Origin: Microbulbifer sp. A4B17
GTDB taxonomy: Bacteria; Pseudomonadota; Gammaproteobacteria; Pseudomonadales; Cellvibrionaceae
Assembly (NCBI RefSeq): GCF_003076275.1
Contig: NZ_CP029064.1
Location: 878,501-942,500 of the forward strand
Reading direction: 5' to 3'
DNA: 64,000 nt
Shown piece after piece: positions 18,261 through 27,446 of this stretch. Both the position numbers and the translations under genes were made by a program. Each line of letters begins with the position of its first letter. Within the stretch, counting starts at the first letter, position 1. The notes under the pieces were generated by a model. It was not told where the DNA came from. It ran no database searches and saw only the letters and a program-made list of their open reading frames with translations.

Positions 18261-19508
18261 TCAGGTAGCACCTTGGGTGCTACCTGCTATTCCTTCGAGG
18301 GATTTCGTTAGTTGCTCCACTAGAGCCAAAAGCGAAAAATCGCTTCGTGGAGTCATTATCAATGAGAAGCCAGAGGGTTTCTCTATCTCTTTTCCCCCAG
18401 TATTAATCCCATTTTCTACGATAGAAAACAACGGCAGATGACACTGGGGGGCGCCCCAAAGCCCTGCAATAGCGGTTAAACCCAATAGTCGCTGGCGATT
18501 TGTTTGTACTTTGCTAGATTCACTATCGGTCCCTTTCTTAATTGCAGTTGTGGGGGTGGTTGGTACTAGTAAAACGCTACTGTTGTCCGGTAGTAACGTT
18601 TCCATCAACTTGCACCACTGTTGTCGTTTTTCGTTGGCCCAGGATATCTCATCGTCGGTAATTGATAGGGCCATAGTAATTCTTGTGGCTATGTCCTTTG
18701 AAAATACCGGCCGGTATTTTCGCAACCAGTCTCCGTGAGTATTGGCGATGGCGCGGCCCTGCAAAATTCGGAATACATTAGCCAGTTCGCCCAGTAATTC
18801 AATGTCAGGCAGGTGTTTAATCTCGCAGATAGGAAATTGATTATTTAATGTGGGAATAAATTCCTGGATTGCTGCTTGAATGGGCGTATCTGCCAGTTGA
18901 CTGATCTCGGGGCAAATAACCAGGTGGGTTACTTTATTTGTGGATAAGTGCTGTGACGGGATTAGAATTTTGCCGACGTCTACAAGTAGTGAAGGAGTTT
19001 GACTAAACCAACCGACAGTATCAAAGCAGGGTGCTAAACCGATAACACCGTCAGTAGGAATAAGTGAGTGACTGGTTCGAATGCCGAATAAACCACAATA
19101 GCTTGCAGGCACCCTCACCGATCCGCCGGTGTCGGTGCCTAAGCCAATATCGGCTGTTCCTGAGGCCACGGCGGCGGCCGATCCCATAGAGGAACCCCCA
19201 CAAAAATAGCCAGGCAGTTTAGGGTTGTCGGCAGAACCGTAATGTAAATTACTCCCCTGCATGCTGTAGGCGAGTTCATCAAGGTGAGTAAACCCAGTAA
19301 AGGTTGAGCCGGCCTCCAGTAATTGCTGCAAGCTAAGTGCGGTTTTATTGGCAGGAGGGTGAGTATTGAACCACTCGGGGCTGCCTGCCGTATTTTTCTC
19401 CCCTTTCAATTGAAAGATATCTTTGACCGCTAAACGTACGCCTGTTAGCGGTCCGGAATCTGATAACGTTAAATAGCGAGGTCCGTGCTCGCAAAATACG
19501 CCTTTTAT
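18261..19508 (-). CDS. Amidase signature family hydrolase, non-canonical start
   Basis: Amidase of about 415 residues (GatA/amidase signature family). Catalytic Lys is in LAVKDIF, the Gly/Ser-rich block is PGYFCGGSSMGSAAAVASG and the nucleophile Ser is in GTDTGGSVRVPASYCGL. The reading frame is continuous back to the stop of the upstream transporter gene (19521-19523), yet contains no ATG, GTG or TTG before the catalytic Lys. The first legal start is TTG at 19409, which would remove that Lys. A strong AAGGGAG site (19516-19522) sits 7 bases before an ATA (19506-19508), so I annotate from there. The gene is either initiated at AUA, mutated, or affected by a sequence error. Confidence 0.75.
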   Translation of the reverse strand: MKGVFCEHGPRYLTLSDSGPLTGVRLAVKDIFQLKGEKNTAGSPEWFNTHPPANKTALSLQQLLEAGSTFTGFTHLDELAYSMQGSNLHYGSADNPKLPGYFCGGSSMGSAAAVASGTADIGLGTDTGGSVRVPASYCGLFGIRTSHSLIPTDGVIGLAPCFDTVGWFSQTPSLLVDVGKILIPSQHLSTNKVTHLVICPEISQLADTPIQAAIQEFIPTLNNQFPICEIKHLPDIELLGELANVFRILQGRAIANTHGDWLRKYRPVFSKDIATRITMALSITDDEISWANEKRQQWCKLMETLLPDNSSVLLVPTTPTTAIKKGTDSESSKVQTNRQRLLGLTAIAGLWGAPQCHLPLFSIVENGINTGGKEIEKPSGFSLIMTPRSDFSLLALVEQLTKSLEGIAGSTQGAT

Positions 19509-19520
19509 GGGTTGGCTCCC

Positions 19521-21014
19521 TTATTTGTCATTACCGCTAAAATGCTTCGGCGGTACACCGTCGTGATCGGCGGTGATGCTCAGTTCCTCCTTGGTGGTTT
19601 CGCCCACCTTTACGTGAACCTCTTCTGCACCGTGCATCCAGTCCACCAGTTTCTCGCGAATAAAGTACAGGATAATGCCGGCAATAATTGCGGCCAGGGC
19701 TACTCCGCCAAAGGTTGCGAGTGGACCGGATACACCAACGAGTTTACCGATCTCTGCGGCTCCTTTGTTGGCAATACCAATAAAGGCAAACCAAAGCCCC
19801 ATCATCAGGGATAAATAGCGCAGCGGAGATAATTTAGTTACGACAGAGAGCCCAATTGGCGATAGGCAAAGTTCGCCAATGGTGTGGAAAATATAGGCAA
19901 ATACCAGCCACCAAATACTCGCTTTAATGGTCTCTGAATCGCCAATTTGCAGGGCGGCACCGCACATGGATAAGAATCCCACGCCGAGAAAAACCAGTCC
20001 CAAACTGAATTTGGCCGGTGAGCTGGGTTCCCGGTCTCCCATGCCTACCCAGATACTGGCCATAATCGGCGCGAGGATAATAATAAACAGAGGGTTTACC
20101 ATCTGCAGCCAACTGGCGGGAATCTCCCACCCCAGCACATTCAGGTCGGTTCGATATTTGGCGAATAAGTTCATTGAGCCGGCAGCTTGCTCAAAGCCAG
20201 CCCAAAAAATCACGATAAACACACCCAGCACCAAAATAACTTTGATGCGGTCGCGCTCCTCTTGAGTCAGTGGGCGGCGCTTATCGACGTCCTCATCTTT
20301 CTTGTCTTTCAGTTCCAGGTGCGCAGAAGGTTCTACACCGATTTCTCCCAGGTAGCGTTTGGCTTGGGTCAACTGCAGGATTAGGCCGGCTAACATGCCA
20401 AGGCCAGCGACGATAAAGGCCAGCTGGTAATCCACCTTTTCTCCAATCCAGCCCACCAGCAGGTAACCGAGGATAGAGCCCAGGTTGATGCCCATATAAA
20501 AAATGGTAAAAGCGGTATCCCGGCGGTGGTCACCTTCCTCGTAAAGGTCCCCGACCATGGTAGAGATATTTGGTTTGAAGAAACCGTTGCCGATAATCAG
20601 CAAGGCCAACCCGATCCACAGCATGTAAATTTGGCTGCCATTTGGCAACCAACCGTGGGGAAATCCCAGGGCGAACTGTCCCAGCATCATCAAGGTGCCG
20701 CCGAACATAATACAGCGGCGCTGGCCCCAGCGGTTATCCGCCATCCAACCGCCGATAATGGGGGTCAGGTAGACCAGCATTGCATACCAGCCCAGGTAGC
20801 TGAGGGCTTTGGATTGCAATTCGGTATCGGTCAGTTGTTCCCAGCCGAAGACTGCGGCAGTCGCTGTGGAGGTCAGGTAGAAGACAAAAATACCGCGCAT
20901 GCCGTAGTAGCTGAGACGTTCCCACATCTCAGTACCAAACAACAGGAAGAGTCCTTTGGGGTGGCCAAACAGCTGGCCTGCGCTGGCGGGGGGCTTGGGC
21001 TTGATCTCTTGCAT
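19521..21014 (-). CDS. POT-family proton/peptide symporter
   Basis: Inner-membrane peptide transporter of 497 residues (PTR2/POT family, MFS fold). The POT proton-coupling motif EMWERLSYYGMR is near residue 25, and GGWMADNRWGQRR is the cytoplasmic loop motif. There are many hydrophobic helices and the family-like end. The ATG at 21014 is chosen because the sequence before it does not look like a POT N-terminus. It probably shares a transcript with the downstream amidase, whose ribosome site overlaps its stop. A peptide importer next to an amidase suggests use of peptides or amides (inference). Confidence 0.93.
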   Translation of the reverse strand: MQEIKPKPPASAGQLFGHPKGLFLLFGTEMWERLSYYGMRGIFVFYLTSTATAAVFGWEQLTDTELQSKALSYLGWYAMLVYLTPIIGGWMADNRWGQRRCIMFGGTLMMLGQFALGFPHGWLPNGSQIYMLWIGLALLIIGNGFFKPNISTMVGDLYEEGDHRRDTAFTIFYMGINLGSILGYLLVGWIGEKVDYQLAFIVAGLGMLAGLILQLTQAKRYLGEIGVEPSAHLELKDKKDEDVDKRRPLTQEERDRIKVILVLGVFIVIFWAGFEQAAGSMNLFAKYRTDLNVLGWEIPASWLQMVNPLFIIILAPIMASIWVGMGDREPSSPAKFSLGLVFLGVGFLSMCGAALQIGDSETIKASIWWLVFAYIFHTIGELCLSPIGLSVVTKLSPLRYLSLMMGLWFAFIGIANKGAAEIGKLVGVSGPLATFGGVALAAIIAGIILYFIREKLVDWMHGAEEVHVKVGETTKEELSITADHDGVPPKHFSGNDK

Positions 21015-21180
21015 AGTACTGCTCGCAAGGTATGACCCTGAGGAATTGCACCAGCAGTAAAGGCCGTGCCCCTCAGTAGAAGTGCTATTCGCACCAGTAT
21101 AGATGAGCGCCAGAATAAGGTTTGATAGCCCTGCGGTGCTCAGGGGGTATAATCCCGCGTTTGCCATTGCTGTACGAATT

Positions 21181-24100
21181 ATGAGTCACACCGAAGCAGA
21201 AAAAGTACTGGGGGCGCTGCAGGCCCGAATCTCCGCGACCATGGGGCGTGACCGCTATGGATTGCGCAGGACTGTCAAAAATGTACGCCGGCGCCAGAAA
21301 GAGGGCAAGCCGGTAGATCGCATGTTGGTCCAATTGGAGCAACAGCTCCAAGCGTCTGAGACCCTGGTGGAGGAGCGCCGGCGCAAGTTGCCAGAAGTGC
21401 AGTGGCCGGAGGCGTTGCCAGTGGTAGCGCGGCGGGAGGAAATCGCTGAGCAGATCGAGAAAAATCAGGTTGTAGTGATTGCCGGCGAAACCGGTTCTGG
21501 TAAAACCACTCAGTTGCCAAAAATTTGCCTGTCACTGGGCCGGGGAATTTACGGCCAGATCGGCCACACCCAGCCGCGCAGGATTGCCGCGCGCACTGTG
21601 GCCAATCGAATTGCTGAGGAGCTGGGGCAGCCCCTGGGAGAGTCCGTCGGCTACCAGGTGCGATTTACCGACCACAGCACCGAGCATACCCACGTCAAAC
21701 TGATGACAGACGGTATTCTGCTGGCTGAAATTCAGCGCGATCCCCTGTTAAATAAATACGATACGCTGATTATCGATGAGGCCCATGAGCGCAGCCTTAA
21801 CATTGATTTTCTGTTGGGCTATTTGAAAACCATACTGCCCAAGCGTCCTGACCTGAAACTGATAATTACCTCGGCCACCATCGACCTGGAGAAATTTTCC
21901 CGGCACTTTGACGATGCGCCGATTATCGAGGTTTCCGGTCGTACTTACCCGGTGGAAGTTCACTATCGCCCCGCAGCGGATACGGATGCAGATCTCAACG
22001 AGCAGGTGGTCACTGCTGTGGAGGAGTTGCTGCACGAGGAAAAGTCCAGCAGTCGGCGCGGTGGGGATATCCTGGTATTTATGAGCGGCGAGCGGGAAAT
22101 CCGCGAGTGCGCCAAGGCTTTGCGGGATGCGCAGATAGCGCAATTGGAAGTGCTGCCCCTGTATGCACGCTTGAGCCTTGCGGAGCAAGCCAAAGTTTTC
22201 CACGGCCATAAAGGCCGCCGCATTGTACTCGCTACCAATGTGGCAGAGACCTCTATTACCGTGCCCGGTATCCGTTATGTGATCGACCCGGGTACTGCAC
22301 GAGTGAGCCGCTACAGCTATCGCAGTAAAATTCAGCGGCTGCCTATAGAGCCGGTTTCCCAGGCCAGCGCCAACCAGCGTGCCGGTCGCTGTGGCCGTGT
22401 CAGCGCCGGTGTTTGTGTGCGCTTGTATGAAGAGCGGGATTTTGAGCAGCGCCCGGAATTTACCGATGCGGAAATTCTGCGCACGAATCTGGCCGCAGTC
22501 ATTCTGCAAATGTTGCAGTTGCGTATCGGTGATATCCGCGAGTTTCCATTTGTCGATCCGCCGGACCCACGATTGATTAATGACGGCTATAAATTGCTGC
22601 AGGAATTACAGGCGGTAGATGAGCAGGGCCGGGTCACTAAATTGGGGCGATCCCTGTCAAGGTTGCCTTTAGACCCGCGCCTGAGCCGCATGTTGTTGGC
22701 GGGGGCAGAGAATGGCAGTGCGCGGGAACTCTTGATTATTGTCGCCGCTCTGGCCGTGCAGGACCCGCGCGAGCGCCCGGCAGAAAAACGCCAGGCTGCG
22801 GATGAAAAGCATCGCCAGTGGCAGCATGAACAATCGGATTTTTTATCTTTCGTCCAGCTATGGGATGCCTTTGAGGTCCAGCGTCAGGAACTGAGTCAAA
22901 ACCAGTTGCGTAAGTGGTGCCAGAAAAACTTCCTGTCCTGGCTGCGTATGCGCGAGTGGAGAGATATCCACCACCAGCTGCGTGTGGCTTGTCGCGATCT
23001 CGACGTTAAAGAAAACAAAGAGCCGGCGGAATACGAAGCGATACACCGAGCCATCGTGGTGGGATTGCTGGGCAATATTGGCGCGCGGGATGAAAACAAG
23101 GAGTTTAACGGCTGCCGCAATCGTCGTTTCCATATTTTCCCAGGCTCCGGTCAATTTAAAAAACCTCCCCGCTGGGTGGTGTCTGCCCAGTTACTGGAGA
23201 CCAGCCGCCTGTTTGCCCATACCGTAGCCAAGGTCGAGCCCGAGTGGATATTGGCCGCCGCGCAGCACCTGGTTAAGCGCAATTATTTTGAACCCCATTT
23301 TGACGCTCGCTCCGGGCAGGTGATGGCCTTTGAGAAGGTCTCCCTTTACGGTTTGGTACTGGTGGAAAAACGCCGAATTCCCTATGGCAAACTGGACCCG
23401 CAAACTTCGCGGGAAGTTTTTATTCGCCAGGCACTGGTGGAGCAACGCTATCGCGGTAAGGGGCGATTTTATAAGCACTATCTCGACCTGTTGAAGTCCC
23501 TGGAAGAGCTGGAAGCCAAATCCCGTCGTCGGGATATTCTGGTGGATGATGAAGTGGTGTACCGTTTCTTCGATGAGCGTATTCCAGCGGATATCGTCAA
23601 CCTGGCTGGATTTGAGCACTGGCGCAAGAAAGCGGAATCCAGCGATACACAGCTGCTGTTTATTCCCCGCGACTTATTGATGCAGCAGAGTGCCGATCAT
23701 GTGGGAGAGGCCCAATTCCCCAATGAGTTGCAGGCGGGCGGTATTGTCTATCCGCTCAGCTATCACTTTGAGCCTGGCAGTGTGGATGATGGCGTCAGTA
23801 TACAGGTGCCGGTTGCAGCGCTGCACCAGGTGCCGGCAGCTCGCCTCTCCTGGTTGGTGCCGGGCATCTTACGGGACAAGTGCATCGCTCTGGTAAAAGC
23901 CCTGCCCAAGCAGTGGCGTAAATATTTTGTGCCAGTGCCGGCTGCAATAGATAAGGCTTTGCCCCGACTGCGTGCAGACAATACCCCGTTGTGGCAGTTG
24001 TTGGCCCTGGAGCTGAAACGCCAAACAGCGCAGCAGCTGCCAGATGAGGTATGGGAGTCTGCGGAACAGGCCCTGGAAGATTATTACCGTTTTAATATCC

Positions 24101-25095
24101 AGGTAATGGATGAAGGCGGTAAATTGCTGGATCAAGATCGGGATTTGGCCCTATTGCAGGCGCGCTACCGGGATCGGGTACAGCAGGGGCTGGCAACGGC
24201 TGGCGACAGTTTTGAGCGGGAGGGCATTACCCGCTGGGACTTCGGTGATCTTCCAGAGACCCATACCCTCAACCAGGGCGGACTCAAGGTGCGGGCTTAC
24301 CCCGCGCTGGTTGAAGGAAAAGACAGTGTCTCCCTGAAGCTACTGGATAACCCCAGTGAGGCTCGCAGGCTTACTCGCGCCGGTATTTGCCGTTTGGCTC
24401 TGCTGCACTTGCCAGAGAAGGTGAAGTATCTGCGAAAAGAGCTGTTGCGAGGCAAGGAGCTGGGGCTTTCTGCAGCAGATCTGGGGCGCCGTGAGGAGGT
24501 AGCTGACGACATCCTGATGGCAGCTGTCCGCGAAGTTTTCTGGCCCAAAGAGGAGTTGCCGAGCACCGAAGCTGAATTCCTGGCCGCTTTGGAAAATGAC
24601 GGTGACTTGGTGGGGGTGGCCCAGGAGATTGGTGATCTGTTGGTCAAGGCCCTGGCTCAGCTGGTGCCACTGCGCAAACAAATCAAGCAGCAGAAAAACC
24701 TGGCGGTCGCAATGGCGGTGGGGGATATCCAGCAGCAACTGGCTGGGCTCTTCTACCGAGGCTGCTTGTTTGATACTCCGCTGTCATGGCTGCGCCAGTA
24801 CGGCCGCTATCTGAAGGCGATCGCAATGCGATTGGAAAAGGCCGCTCTCGACCCTAACCGTGACCGAAAACTGCAAGTTGAATACCAGAAGGCGGCGGAG
24901 CCTTACTTGGCGCAAGTGGAGAAATATTCACCCAGAGAACTCTCTGCAGAGGCAGAATTGCGTGAGTTTCGCTGGATGTTGGAGGAATTTCGTGTTTCCT
25001 TATTCGCGCAGACTCTAAAAACCCTGATGCCGGTGTCATCCAAGCGCTTAAGCAAGTCATGGGCAGAAATTGATGGGAAAGGTTTGCTTGGTTGA
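21181..25095 (+). CDS. hrpA: ATP-dependent RNA helicase HrpA
   Basis: DEAH-box helicase of 1304 residues, the usual HrpA length. Walker A is GETGSGKT at 102-109, DEAH at 199-202, motif III SATID, and motif VI QRAGRCGR. The helicase-associated domain and the long HrpA-specific C-terminal DUF3418 region follow. The ATG at 21181 matches the family N-terminus; an upstream in-frame start is less likely. Members act on mRNA and in rescue of stalled or collided ribosomes. Divergent from the POT transporter. Confidence 0.96.
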   Translation: MSHTEAEKVLGALQARISATMGRDRYGLRRTVKNVRRRQKEGKPVDRMLVQLEQQLQASETLVEERRRKLPEVQWPEALPVVARREEIAEQIEKNQVVVIAGETGSGKTTQLPKICLSLGRGIYGQIGHTQPRRIAARTVANRIAEELGQPLGESVGYQVRFTDHSTEHTHVKLMTDGILLAEIQRDPLLNKYDTLIIDEAHERSLNIDFLLGYLKTILPKRPDLKLIITSATIDLEKFSRHFDDAPIIEVSGRTYPVEVHYRPAADTDADLNEQVVTAVEELLHEEKSSSRRGGDILVFMSGEREIRECAKALRDAQIAQLEVLPLYARLSLAEQAKVFHGHKGRRIVLATNVAETSITVPGIRYVIDPGTARVSRYSYRSKIQRLPIEPVSQASANQRAGRCGRVSAGVCVRLYEERDFEQRPEFTDAEILRTNLAAVILQMLQLRIGDIREFPFVDPPDPRLINDGYKLLQELQAVDEQGRVTKLGRSLSRLPLDPRLSRMLLAGAENGSARELLIIVAALAVQDPRERPAEKRQAADEKHRQWQHEQSDFLSFVQLWDAFEVQRQELSQNQLRKWCQKNFLSWLRMREWRDIHHQLRVACRDLDVKENKEPAEYEAIHRAIVVGLLGNIGARDENKEFNGCRNRRFHIFPGSGQFKKPPRWVVSAQLLETSRLFAHTVAKVEPEWILAAAQHLVKRNYFEPHFDARSGQVMAFEKVSLYGLVLVEKRRIPYGKLDPQTSREVFIRQALVEQRYRGKGRFYKHYLDLLKSLEELEAKSRRRDILVDDEVVYRFFDERIPADIVNLAGFEHWRKKAESSDTQLLFIPRDLLMQQSADHVGEAQFPNELQAGGIVYPLSYHFEPGSVDDGVSIQVPVAALHQVPAARLSWLVPGILRDKCIALVKALPKQWRKYFVPVPAAIDKALPRLRADNTPLWQLLALELKRQTAQQLPDEVWESAEQALEDYYRFNIQVMDEGGKLLDQDRDLALLQARYRDRVQQGLATAGDSFEREGITRWDFGDLPETHTLNQGGLKVRAYPALVEGKDSVSLKLLDNPSEARRLTRAGICRLALLHLPEKVKYLRKELLRGKELGLSAADLGRREEVADDILMAAVREVFWPKEELPSTEAEFLAALENDGDLVGVAQEIGDLLVKALAQLVPLRKQIKQQKNLAVAMAVGDIQQQLAGLFYRGCLFDTPLSWLRQYGRYLKAIAMRLEKAALDPNRDRKLQVEYQKAAEPYLAQVEKYSPRELSAEAELREFRWMLEEFRVSLFAQTLKTLMPVSSKRLSKSWAEIDGKGLLG

Positions 25096-25334
25096 TTTTC
25101 TCTATGGAAAAGAGATCACAAAAAAAATTTTGATCAAGTGTAAGAATTTGATGGAGAGCCCGACAGAAGTACTGAAAGCAGGCCTGGAGCCCAGAATGAC
25201 CCCTTGATACCGGTTATTTTGTGGCGGGTTCTATTCAATGACTGATTTTTGTTTCGCAGCATTATACTTCTGCGGAGTGGAAAAAAGTCTCTTGTACTTT
25301 TTATTGCTAAGGACACCTAGTTAGGAGATTCACT

Positions 25335-25634
25335 ATGAACAAGAAGCACCTTTCCCCTGTAGCCGCCGCAGTTGGCGCAGCGTTTATCGCAACTGCCGCT
25401 ATGAATGTATCTGCTGCTAACAGCAATGCTAACCCCTTTGCCGCAGCAGACCTGAGTTCAGGCTACAACGTGGCGCTGGCTGATCACGACGGTGATGATA
25501 AAAAGAAAGAGGGTAAGTGCGGCGAAGGCAAGTGTGGCGAAGGTAAGAAAAAAGAAGGCAAATGCGGCGAAGGTAAGTGCGGCGAAGGCAAGAAAAAAGA
25601 AGGTAAGTGCGGCGAAGGTAAGTGTGGCGGGTAA
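25335..25634 (+). CDS. hvfA: HvfA/bufferin-type RiPP precursor with six EGKCG motifs
   Basis: 99-residue exported peptide precursor. It has a long signal peptide (residues 1-28, SPVAAAVGAAFIATAAMNVSA), a spacer, then a C-terminal tail made of three 15-residue units KKKEGKCGEGKCGEG (56-70, 71-85, 86-99). All six Cys (62, 67, 77, 82, 92, 97) lie in EGKCG motifs. In the known Haemophilus HvfA system such Cys are converted by the HvfB-HvfC enzyme pair into copper-binding heterocycle/thioamide groups, and related bufferins protect against copper. The two genes downstream are HvfB- and HvfC-like. It has a strong AGGAG ribosome site and a terminator after the gene, which suits a highly expressed precursor. 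Confidence 0.88.
   Translation: MNKKHLSPVAAAVGAAFIATAAMNVSAANSNANPFAAADLSSGYNVALADHDGDDKKKEGKCGEGKCGEGKKKEGKCGEGKCGEGKKKEGKCGEGKCGG
25500..25631 (+). repeat. Three 45-base tandem repeats inside hvfA
   Basis: Units at 25500-25544, 25545-25589 and 25590-25631 (the last shortened), each coding KKKEGKCGEGKCGEG with minor silent differences. Copy number sets the number of modifiable Cys and could change by slippage in steps of two motifs. Confidence 0.85.
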
Positions 25635-25655
25635 TTTTTCGCTGTACTCAAAGAG

Positions 25656-25689
25656 GGTGGATACGCTTTAGCGATCCACCTTGTTTTTT
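25656..25689 (+). terminator. Terminator/attenuator between hvfA and hvfB
   Basis: Stem GGTGGAT / ATCCACC (25656-25662 with 25674-25680) with inner CGC/GCG and a TTTA loop, followed by TTGTTTTTTATTT. It should stop most transcripts after the precursor and allow limited read-through into the modifying-enzyme genes. Confidence 0.8.
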
Positions 25690-25719
25690 ATTTATCGCTG
25701 AAAAAAGTGAGACCTGAAA

Positions 25720-26568
25720 GTGTTGCGCGAGTTTTCCGTAGAAGGCGCTGGGTTTGGATTGCGCCGCTCAATGATGGGTGAAAACCTTGATACAGATGCC
25801 GTAGATTTTCTGGAGGTAGCACCTGAGAATTGGATTGGTGTTGGCGGTCGCTATGGGCGCTGGTTTAAGGAATATACAGAGCGTTTTCCCTTTTTACTTC
25901 ACGGTTTATCTCTCTCGATTGGTGCACCAGAACCATTGGATATGGAATTGGTTGCAGCCATTAAAAAATTTATCAAGCAACACAATATTCGCGGTTACAG
26001 TGAGCACTTGAGTTATTGCTCAGATCACGGCCATCTGTACGATTTATTGCCCATTCCCTTTACGCAAGAAGCGGTGATGTATGTTGCCGAGCGAATCCGT
26101 ATGGTCCAGGACGCACTGGAAGAACGGATTGCAATGGAGAATGTCTCCTACTATGCGGCGCCGGGCCAGGAGATGACTGAACTGGCTTTTTTAAATACGG
26201 TGCTGGAAGAGGCCGATTGTGATTTGCTTCTGGACGTGAACAATATTTATGTAAATTCGATTAACCATCGCTACGATGCGCTGGACTTTCTATCTGCACT
26301 ACCTACTGAAAGAATTCGCTACGTACATATTGCCGGGCACTATGATGAGGCAGAGGATTTAAAGGTGGACACCCATGGTGCACCGGTTATTGATCCTGTG
26401 TGGGAACTACTCGATCGCGCCTACGATATTCACGGTGTGATGCCGACGCTACTTGAGCGGGATTTTAATATTCCGCCAATTCCCAAATTACTTGAAGAAG
26501 TAGGACATATTAAAACCATTCAGGCCAGTCACCAGGTGGAAGAGAATTATGTCCTCAGTCGTCGATAA
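25720..26568 (+). CDS. hvfB: HvfB/BufB, DUF692 multinuclear-iron RiPP enzyme
   Basis: 282-residue DUF692 (MNIO) TIM-barrel protein. Diagnostic stretches: [59 protein letters not shown] and [10 protein letters not shown], which carry the His/Asp/Glu ligands of the iron cluster. It should modify the Cys of the precursor upstream using O2. The GTG start at 25720 follows a weak ribosome site. It overlaps the next gene by 20 bases, so the two are translationally coupled. Confidence 0.93.
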   Translation: MLREFSVEGAGFGLRRSMMGENLDTDAVDFLEVAPENWIGVGGRYGRWFKEYTERFPFLLHGLSLSIGAPEPLDMELVAAIKKFIKQHNIRGYSEHLSYCSDHGHLYDLLPIPFTQEAVMYVAERIRMVQDALEERIAMENVSYYAAPGQEMTELAFLNTVLEEADCDLLLDVNNIYVNSINHRYDALDFLSALPTERIRYVHIAGHYDEAEDLKVDTHGAPVIDPVWELLDRAYDIHGVMPTLLERDFNIPPIPKLLEEVGHIKTIQASHQVEENYVLSRR

Positions 26569-27319
26569 GCCCGAGACATTCAAAAGTGTGCAGCGGGACT
26601 TTGCTGCCCATTTGCGCGCACCGGATCAAGTTGCGCCGCCGGCAGAAATTGAGGACCGGCGTGTCGCTATTTATCGAGATTTGATTTACAACAATATTGA
26701 ATCCTTTGTTGCCAGTGGATTCCCGGTATTGCGCAGTCTTTATAGCGACGAAAACTGGCATCAACTGGTGCGTGATTTTGTCCACAAACACACATCCGTT
26801 AGCCCGTATTTTTTGCAGATCAGTGAAGAGTTTCTCTCATATTTACAGAATGAACGGGGAGAACAACCACAAGATCCCCCCTTTTTGTTGGAACTTGCCC
26901 ACTACGAGTGGGTAGAGTTGGCTTTAGATGTCAGTGATGTGGAATTACCGGAAGGGCTGGCAATAGAGGGGGAGGTTTTACAGCAAGTTCCTGTAGTTTC
27001 CCCCCTGGTCTGGTGCCTCAGTTATCGCTACCCAGTGCATCGGTTGGGGCTGGATTTTCAGCCCCAAGAGCCGCCGGAGGTACCGACGTTCCTTTTCGTT
27101 TACCGGGATCGTTCCGACAAAGTGAATTTTATGGAGATCAATGCCGTCACCGCCAGATTGTTGCAGTTGGTCTCTGCTGGCGATTACACCGGCTTACAAA
27201 TTTTGGAACAGATGGCTCAGGAATTACCCAATATCAGTCGTGACTCCCTATTTGCTTTTGGTGCTGATTTATTAGAAAAACTACTGAATAAAGGGGTTAT
27301 TGCCGGCTTAAAGGCTTAG
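26549..27319 (+). CDS. hvfC: HvfC/BufC, partner protein (DUF2063)
   Basis: 256 residues. The N-terminal DUF2063 domain ([12 protein letters not shown], then [26 protein letters not shown]) is the precursor-recognition partner of DUF692 enzymes. A C-terminal region (about 150-255) follows, as in HvfC-type proteins. The start lies inside hvfB. No DoxX-type hvfD follows; the next gene is MlaA-like after about 130 bases. Confidence 0.9.
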   Translation: MSSVVDKPETFKSVQRDFAAHLRAPDQVAPPAEIEDRRVAIYRDLIYNNIESFVASGFPVLRSLYSDENWHQLVRDFVHKHTSVSPYFLQISEEFLSYLQNERGEQPQDPPFLLELAHYEWVELALDVSDVELPEGLAIEGEVLQQVPVVSPLVWCLSYRYPVHRLGLDFQPQEPPEVPTFLFVYRDRSDKVNFMEINAVTARLLQLVSAGDYTGLQILEQMAQELPNISRDSLFAFGADLLEKLLNKGVIAGLKA

Positions 27320-27446
27320 CTAGTGCTTGCCTGAAACTCCTTTATCTTTGGCAAATCCCAGCTGCTATGCTGCCGAGGGTAGCTTACGAATTACTAGGGC
27401 GTTAGAATCCTTGGTCTTACTAGTTTGATAAAAGAGGAGCAGGGTT

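Noticed and set aside
18262-18286. Perfect 11-base hairpin after the VWA gene as a terminator
   Set aside because: It lies inside the 3' coding end of the amidase and has no T run on either strand, so I do not call it a terminator.
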